From NCBI RefSeq assembly GCF_009849585.1, contig NZ_VCRN01000035.1, forward strand, positions 1-47,061: DNA of 47,061 nt. The letters run 5' to 3'. Under the pieces are notes generated by a model. It was not told the origin of the DNA, did not search any database, and worked only from the letters and a program-made list of their open reading frames with translations. This stretch comes from Bacillus sp. ZZV12-4809 (GTDB taxonomy: Bacteria > Bacillota > Bacilli > Bacillales > Cytobacillaceae). Made by a program: the position numbers and the translations under genes. Position 1 is the stretch's first letter; each line of letters starts with the position of its first letter. Shown here in pieces: positions 42,360 to 47,061 of the stretch.

Positions 42360-44048
42360 ATGATCGACTTCAAAGCTATATTCACCGATCAGCTGGCTTC
42401 AGTGCTGAATGGGGAGATTACTGAGAAAGCCATTTCAGATTTAATTGAAACGCCAAAGAACCCGGCATTTGGCGATCTTGCTTTTCCCTGTTTTACACTG
42501 GCAAAAGCATTCAGGAAATCACCAGCAATTATCGCTGAGGAGACAGCGTGCAAGATTCAGGGACCATTTATTGAAAAAGCGGTAGCTGACGGCCCCTACA
42601 TTAATATCTTTTTCTCAAAAGGAGCTGCTGGTGCTGACATACTGGATGAAATCCTGAAAGAAGGAGAAAAATTCGGAATGCTGAAGGATGGCGCAGGCAA
42701 AACAGCCGTGCTTGATTTCTCTTCACCCAACATCGCAAAGCCCTTTTCCATGGGTCATCTGCGGTCAACTGTCATTGGAAATGCCCTCGGGAACCTGGCT
42801 GAAAAATGCGGTTATACGTCGGTCAGAATCAACCACTTAGGCGACTGGGGCACACAATTCGGCAAGCTGATCACCGCTTATAAAAAGTGGGGCAATCTGG
42901 ATAAAGTGAAGGAGCATCCGATTAAGGAGCTGCTCAGCCTTTATATACGGTTTCATGAAGAAGCAGAGAATGATCCAGCCCTTGAAGATGAAGCACGTTC
43001 CTGGTTCAAAGAGCTTGAAAACGGAAATACAGAAGCACAGGCACTCTGGAATTGGTTCAGAGATGAATCATTGAAAGAATTTCAGCGTGTTTATGATATG
43101 CTTGGCATTCATTTCGACTCATACAATGGCGAAGCTTTTTATAATGATAAAATGGAGCCCGTTATCGAGGAACTGGTTGCTAAGGAGCTGCTGACTGAAT
43201 CTGATGGTGCAGAGGTCGTTCAGCTGCCTGATGAAGACCTTCCTCCATGCCTGATTAAAAAATCCGACGGAGCGACCCTGTATGCAACGCGGGATCTTGC
43301 TGCAGCATATTACAGAAGGGAAACCTATCAATTTGATCACTCCCTATATATTGTCGGCCAGGAACAAAGCATCCATTTCAGGCAGGTTAAAAGCGTGATC
43401 AAAAAAATGGGCTACGAGTGGGCAGATAAAATGATACATGTCCCTTTTGGGCTTTATTTGAAAGATGGCAAAAAGATGTCTACCCGTAAAGGCAGAGTCA
43501 TCCTTCTGGAGGAAGTCCTGGATGAAGCTGTTCTTCTCGCAAAAAACAACATCGAGTCTAAAAATCCCGGGCTGGAAAATAAAAATGAAGTCGCTGAAGC
43601 AGTCGGGATCGGAGCCATTTTGTTCCATGACCTGAAGAATGACCGCATGAACAATATTGAATTTTCACTTGAAGACATGCTGACTTTTGAAGGAGAAACC
43701 GGTCCCTATCTGCAATACACCAATGCCCGGGCCTGTTCACTTCTCCGCAAGGCTGGCGATCTCCCTTCTGCCGCTAGCGGGCTAACCGATTCTTACAGCT
43801 GGGAAATTATTAAACTGCTCTATCACTATCCCGAGAAAATCAGACAGTCGTATAATCAGCTTTCCCCTTCCGTTCTCGCTAAATATCTGATTGATGTGGC
43901 CCAGGCCTTCAATAAATATTATGGGCATGTACGGATACTGGAGAAGGATGCAGACATCCAGGCTAGGCTTGCCCTTGTCACAGCAGTCACCATTATTCTT
44001 ACAGATGGCATGCAGACACTCGGCATGAAGGTGCCCCGGGAAATGTAA
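42360..44048 (+). CDS. argS: arginyl-tRNA synthetase
   Basis: 562 residues, class I. HIGH-type motif within SPNIAKPFSMGHLRSTVIGN, KMSKS-type motif KKMSTRKGRV and the C-terminal anticodon-binding DALR domain (QYTNARACSLLRKAG, YYGHVRIL). It charges tRNA-Arg. The N terminus differs from the single housekeeping ArgS of B. subtilis and resembles the second ArgS type found in the B. cereus group, so it may be an inducible extra copy; the rest of the genome would have to show this. Strong GGAGG before the ATG. Confidence 0.95.
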   Translation: MIDFKAIFTDQLASVLNGEITEKAISDLIETPKNPAFGDLAFPCFTLAKAFRKSPAIIAEETACKIQGPFIEKAVADGPYINIFFSKGAAGADILDEILKEGEKFGMLKDGAGKTAVLDFSSPNIAKPFSMGHLRSTVIGNALGNLAEKCGYTSVRINHLGDWGTQFGKLITAYKKWGNLDKVKEHPIKELLSLYIRFHEEAENDPALEDEARSWFKELENGNTEAQALWNWFRDESLKEFQRVYDMLGIHFDSYNGEAFYNDKMEPVIEELVAKELLTESDGAEVVQLPDEDLPPCLIKKSDGATLYATRDLAAAYYRRETYQFDHSLYIVGQEQSIHFRQVKSVIKKMGYEWADKMIHVPFGLYLKDGKKMSTRKGRVILLEEVLDEAVLLAKNNIESKNPGLENKNEVAEAVGIGAILFHDLKNDRMNNIEFSLEDMLTFEGETGPYLQYTNARACSLLRKAGDLPSAASGLTDSYSWEIIKLLYHYPEKIRQSYNQLSPSVLAKYLIDVAQAFNKYYGHVRILEKDADIQARLALVTAVTIILTDGMQTLGMKVPREM

Positions 44049-44082
44049 AAGGAGAAGCCGTTATGGCCTCTCCTTTTTTGCC
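44047..44082. terminator. terminator between argS and the TauE gene
   Basis: AAAAGGAGA-AGCC / GGCC-TCTCCTTTT around GTTAT with flanking A and T runs; serves argS and probably the convergent gene too, whose stop it overlaps. Confidence 0.85.
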
Positions 44083-44936
44083 TTGAGGCGGGCATTTGCT
44101 TTCTGCACTCTCACAAGGCTCCGCACTAAAAATCCTCCGACAAAAATGACCATCAGCACTAAGCCGGTATAATTCAAATGGATTACTTTCAGAATCACAC
44201 TTGCGACTGTCGCCATGTATAAAGCTCCAAGCATATAGGTGATCTCTTCATTATCAAAATACGAGGTAAGCCTCGCTCCAAATTGTGATCCTATGAGGCC
44301 GCCTCCTACGAGTGAAAGGCCAATCCAATAATCGATGCTGACAGTGGAAGAGTAGGATAGATAGCCTGCGGATACGATTAACATGATAGCAAACAAGCTG
44401 GTCCCTACTGCATTTTTCGGCTTCATCCCTAAATAGGCGACCGATAAAGGCACCATAATAAAACCGCCGCCCACCCCTAATGTCGTAGAAACAAATCCTG
44501 CAAAAAATCCAATCAGCACCATCTTCAGAATGGAAGGAGAATATGACTGAGCGGAACCATCTGGTTTTTTCCCCCTTCTTAACATCCCTAAAGCAAAATA
44601 AGACAGCAGGATGGTATAAAACAAAGGAACGGCCCATGTGTCCCATCCCCTATCTGCTAGAAACATCACAAAAGGATGCGCGGCCTGAGTAGCTGCCATG
44701 CCGCTTAGTCCAAGAATCAGCCCTTGTTTAAGCCATATATTCCTCATCCTGATATGGGCGATGATGCCTGAAAGAGAGGTACCAATTGAAAAAAGCAAAC
44801 TTGTGGTGATTGCTTCTACCGGAGAAAAACCAAACAGCATGAGTGTCGGAGTAAGGATGAATCCCCCGCCCACCCCAAAAAAACCAGAGAGCACACTAAT
44901 AAGAACCCCGAGCGTAATAAATAAAAGATATTCCAT
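44061..44936 (-). CDS. TauE/SafE family sulfite or sulfonate exporter
   Basis: 291 residues, about eight membrane helices in two halves, each with a glycine-rich motif GVGGGFI(L/M)(T/V)P (near residues 20 and 155). The family exports organosulfonates, sulfite or sulfoacetate; the substrate here is not given by context. The C terminus is basic (KANARLKAKKERP), expected inside. No nearby sulfur genes apart from a SulP transporter 18 kb away. Confidence 0.9.
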   Translation of the reverse strand: MEYLLFITLGVLISVLSGFFGVGGGFILTPTLMLFGFSPVEAITTSLLFSIGTSLSGIIAHIRMRNIWLKQGLILGLSGMAATQAAHPFVMFLADRGWDTWAVPLFYTILLSYFALGMLRRGKKPDGSAQSYSPSILKMVLIGFFAGFVSTTLGVGGGFIMVPLSVAYLGMKPKNAVGTSLFAIMLIVSAGYLSYSSTVSIDYWIGLSLVGGGLIGSQFGARLTSYFDNEEITYMLGALYMATVASVILKVIHLNYTGLVLMVIFVGGFLVRSLVRVQKANARLKAKKERP

Positions 44937-45019
44937 TAAAAATCCCCACTCACCTGTATGTCTTGCCAGATATTCAATACTATATCACTTTACCATAATC
45001 GCACATGGTTATACCGACG

Positions 45020-45052
45020 AATACTTATTTATAATAATTATAAATAAGTATT
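45020..45052 (+). promoter_or_regulatory. PerR box within a 33-base perfect palindrome
   Basis: 45029-45043 reads TTATAATAATTATAA, a full match to the PerR consensus TTATAATNATTATAA. The symmetry continues for nine bases on each side, making a perfect 33-base palindrome centred on 45036. It ends at the -35 box of the dps promoter, where a repressor would block polymerase. Confidence 0.88.
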
Positions 45053-45078
45053 GATTATAATTTAAAATTTGTTATAAT
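45051..45078 (+). promoter_or_regulatory. sigma-A promoter of dps
   Basis: TTGATT (45051-45056), 16-base spacer, TATAAT (45073-45078), about 30 bases before the dps start. Confidence 0.75.
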
Positions 45079-45108
45079 TAATATATAAATTACTTAGGGG
45101 GAATTACG

Positions 45109-45546
45109 ATGGAAAAATTACATGCAGCATTAAATGTTCAAGTAGCAAACTGGAGTGTCCTTTATACTAAATTGCATCGCTACCATTGGTTTGTAAAAGG
45201 CCCGCTTTTCTTTACTCTTCATGAAAAGTTCGAGGAATTATACAATGAAGCAGCGGAAGTAGTGGATGAGGCAGCTGAACGCCTGCTTGCCATCGGCGGC
45301 TCACCGGCAGCAACATTTAAAGAGTACTTAAGCATTACCACTCTTGAAGAATCCAATGGGGAGAAGAAAGCAGAAGATATGGTTGCCGCTCTTGCTTCCG
45401 ATTATAAACATATTAAAGAAGAGTTAATTTCTTTAGCCGATCTTGCCGAGGAACATGGAGATCAAGTGACAGGCGATTTTGCCATCGGCCTATTGGAAAA
45501 ATTAGATACGCATATTTGGATGCTGAATGCCTACTTAGGAGAATAA
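45109..45546 (+). CDS. dps: Dps family DNA-protecting ferritin (MrgA type)
   Basis: 145 residues, typical Dps length. The ferroxidase ligands at the dimer interface are visible: H26 (RYHWFVKGP), H38 (FTLHEKFEELY), D53 and E57 (EVVDEAAERL). It stores iron and protects DNA from peroxide as a dodecamer. Control by PerR is predicted from the operator upstream, as for mrgA of B. subtilis. Ribosome binding site AGGGGGAA. Confidence 0.95.
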   Translation: MEKLHAALNVQVANWSVLYTKLHRYHWFVKGPLFFTLHEKFEELYNEAAEVVDEAAERLLAIGGSPAATFKEYLSITTLEESNGEKKAEDMVAALASDYKHIKEELISLADLAEEHGDQVTGDFAIGLLEKLDTHIWMLNAYLGE

Positions 45547-45557
45547 TTGAGTTTGAT

Positions 45558-45596
45558 AAAAGAGTCAGTGAGAATAATCACTGGCTCTTATTTTTG
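45558..45596 (+). terminator. terminator of dps
   Basis: AAGAGTCAGTGA pairs with TCACTGGCTCTT (12 bp, one G-U) around GAATAA, then ATTTTTG. Confidence 0.88.
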
Positions 45597-45683
45597 TGCT
45601 GAAAAAATTTTTGCCCTTTGTGCTCTCTGAGGTGTTATGATTGACCTGATTGCTTCATTTATTTTTAGAAAGGAGTCTCCATA

Positions 45684-46577
45684 ATGGCAAACTTAAAATA
45701 TTCCTTATTTATTTTTCTGGGCGCATGCAGTTATGGCATTCTGGCCTCCATTGTCAAACTCGGTCTTCAGGCCGGCCACTCTGTTCCTGAATTAACCGGA
45801 AGCCAATATTTAATTGGGCTCCTTTTGTTATTGCTTTCTTTCCCATTTATCAAAAGAACGAAGATCACTTTTAAACAAGCGGCAGCTTTGTTATTGACCG
45901 GTGCCTCCCTAAGCTTAACAGGCATTCTGTATGGCATGAGTCTTGACAGGAACCCGGCATCCATCGCTGTTGTTCTTTTATTTCAGTTCACCTGGATTGG
46001 AATTCTTTTTGAAGCACTATATGAAAGAAAGATGCCCGGCAAAGCCAAAATCATTTCTTCAATCATGCTTATTATTGGAACCGTATTTGCAAGCAACCTG
46101 ATTAATTCCGGATCCTATACTATTCAAGCAGATGGCCTGATTTATGGTTTATTATCTGCGGTCACATTTGCAGTGTTCATTTTTGCAAGCGGCAAGGCCG
46201 GCAAAGGAATCCCAACCATTCAGAGAAGCATCTTCATCACATTTGGCGGACTTCTTCTGGTTGCTGCTGTTTCAGGCCCAGTCATTATAAGCGGCGGCAT
46301 CCAGCTTGGAGGCCTATGGAAATTCGGGCTGCTGATGGCATTGTTTGGCGCCATCTTCCCAATTGTATTCTTTGCAATTGGCTCACCCCACTTAGATTCA
46401 GGGCTTGCCACGATTGTAGGCTCTGCTGAACTTCCGGCCGCTGTTGCAGCCGCCATGCTGATCCTTGGCGAGAGAATATCAGAAGCACAGACTTTTGGGA
46501 TTGTGCTGATTCTGATCGGAATCAGCATACCGCAGTTTTCATTTAAAAAGTCAGCGAAGAATCGTTATAGTACGTAG
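45684..46577 (+). CDS. EamA/DMT family transporter
   Basis: 297 residues with ten predicted membrane helices in two EamA repeats; each repeat ends with a typical pattern (ASIAVVLLFQFTWIGILFEAL and GLATIVGSAELPAAVAAAMLILGE). Drug/metabolite exporters of this kind move amino acids, nucleosides or other small molecules; the substrate is unknown. AAAGGAG 9 bases before the ATG. Followed directly by the tandem repeat region with no clear terminator. Confidence 0.9.
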   Translation: MANLKYSLFIFLGACSYGILASIVKLGLQAGHSVPELTGSQYLIGLLLLLLSFPFIKRTKITFKQAAALLLTGASLSLTGILYGMSLDRNPASIAVVLLFQFTWIGILFEALYERKMPGKAKIISSIMLIIGTVFASNLINSGSYTIQADGLIYGLLSAVTFAVFIFASGKAGKGIPTIQRSIFITFGGLLLVAAVSGPVIISGGIQLGGLWKFGLLMALFGAIFPIVFFAIGSPHLDSGLATIVGSAELPAAVAAAMLILGERISEAQTFGIVLILIGISIPQFSFKKSAKNRYST

Positions 46578-46703
46578 GATTTTTATGGCTGGATTCGCTG
46601 GGGTTTGGCAACTTGCTTGCGTAAAGAGGCTTTGGAGCTTATTCCAAGGCATTTTTACTTTACAGCTGGTGGTTTGCGGGTGTTTATGGATGGTGCAGCT
46701 GGG
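46578..46703. other. spacer between EamA gene and repeat array
   Basis: No gene or terminator seen. GCAGCTGGG just before the first unit resembles the unit end, suggesting that a degenerate part-copy precedes the array. Confidence 0.35.
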
Positions 46704-47061
46704 TTCTGACACCAACTGGCTCTTTTCCCTTTTTATGTCGGAAGGTGGCCTTGGTTCTGACTCTGACTGGCTCTTTTCTCCTTTGTGTCCAAGTTGGGGC
46801 AGCTTCTGACTCTGACTGGCTCTTTTCTCCTTTTTGTGTCGGAAGGTGGAGCAGCTTCTGACTCTAACTGGCTCTTTTCTCCTTTTTGTGTCCGAAGTTG
46901 TAGCAACTTCTGACTCTAACTGGCTCTTTTCTCCTTTTTGTGTCCGAAGGTGGCCCGGTTTCTGACTCTAACTGGCTCTTTTCTCCTTTTTATGTCTGAA
47001 GGTGGCCTGGGTTCCGACTCTGACTGGCTCTTCTCTCCTTTTTGTGTCGGAAGTTGGAGCA
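46704..47061. repeat. tandem repeat array, about 52-bp unit, seven copies to the window end
   Basis: Units begin with TTCTGACTC or variants at 46704, 46755, 46804, 46856, 46908, 46960 and 47012, so periods are 51, 49, 52, 52, 52 and 52. Each unit holds CTGGCTCTTTTCTCC, TTTTTGTGTC(C/G)GAAG and a variable GTGG(A/C)G(C)-type end. Copies are contiguous with no unique spacers. The unit is not a multiple of three and stops occur in all frames, so it is unlikely to be coding. The array continues past the window. Confidence 0.9.

Noticed and set aside
44254..44646. 130-residue minus ORF within the TauE gene, other frame
   Set aside because: Out-of-frame reading rich in Arg, Cys and Trp; no start signal.
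46585..46809. 74-residue plus ORF with repeated SDxDWLFSP peptide
   Set aside because: It is a reading through the first repeat units; the period of later units is 52, so the frame is not kept, and there is no ribosome binding site.
46704..47061. Possible CRISPR array
   Set aside because: Copies are directly joined, imperfect and without unique spacers; no cas genes nearby.

Overview
The window looks like chromosomal DNA of a Bacillaceae species (Firmicutes, moderate GC), probably close to the Bacillus/Cytobacillus/Mesobacillus lineage. The clues are the gene order tRNA cluster - ydcK - cmpA - tex - rsbX/sigB/rsbW/rsbV/rsbU/rsbT/rsbS/rsbR - ndoA/ndoAI - alr - ydcC - acpS - ydcA - ydbT/ydbS - cshA - murF - ddl, which matches the Bacillus subtilis ydb-ydc region. 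Strong AGGAGG-type ribosome binding sites, frequent TTG/GTG starts, a T-box leader and the sporulation gene cmpA fit too. The exact species cannot be fixed from the sequence alone.

Layout. 1-1335: the 5' end of a 16S rRNA gene preceded on the minus strand by ten tRNA genes and one decayed tRNA-Asp, with three good vegetative promoters inside the array. 1.5-4.6 kb: sprT-like protein, the tiny cmpA gene and tex. 4.6-9.5 kb: the complete eight-gene stressosome/sigma-B operon, with a sigma-B promoter before rsbV and a second sigma-B-like site far upstream of rsbR. 9.8-13.8 kb: toxin-antitoxin pair ndoA/ndoAI, alanine racemase, a lipoprotein and acpS. 14-23.4 kb: rhomboid protease, two bacterial PH-domain proteins, UV endonuclease, CshA helicase, an esterase, murF and ddl. 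23.4-28.7 kb: an accessory block of transporters and small enzymes (DAACS symporter, UspA, SulP, VOC, NUDIX, GNAT).

28.7-39.6 kb is the most distinctive part: a 13-gene cobamide salvage operon under a cobalamin riboswitch plus terminator. It combines corrinoid uptake (BtuF, BtuC, BtuD), a BtuD-CbiZ fusion that can cut cobinamide-type corrinoids down to cobyric acid, re-amidation (CbiB, CobD), nucleotide loop assembly (CobU, a second CobU-like protein, CobS, CobC), adenosylation (PduO type) and alpha-ribazole uptake and phosphorylation (CblT, CblS). In its middle lies a CobQ-type protein that has lost its whole glutamine amidotransferase domain but kept the reading frame. Most genes overlap by 4 to about 50 bases, so translation is probably coupled.

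39.7-47 kb: an unrecognised conserved-looking protein, an unexplained structured element at 40525-40593, a RodA-type cell wall polymerase, a T-box controlled arginyl-tRNA synthetase, a TauE/SafE exporter, a PerR-box controlled Dps protein, an EamA transporter, and finally a 52-bp tandem repeat array running off the window end. A probable single diverged copy of that repeat lies near 12 kb.
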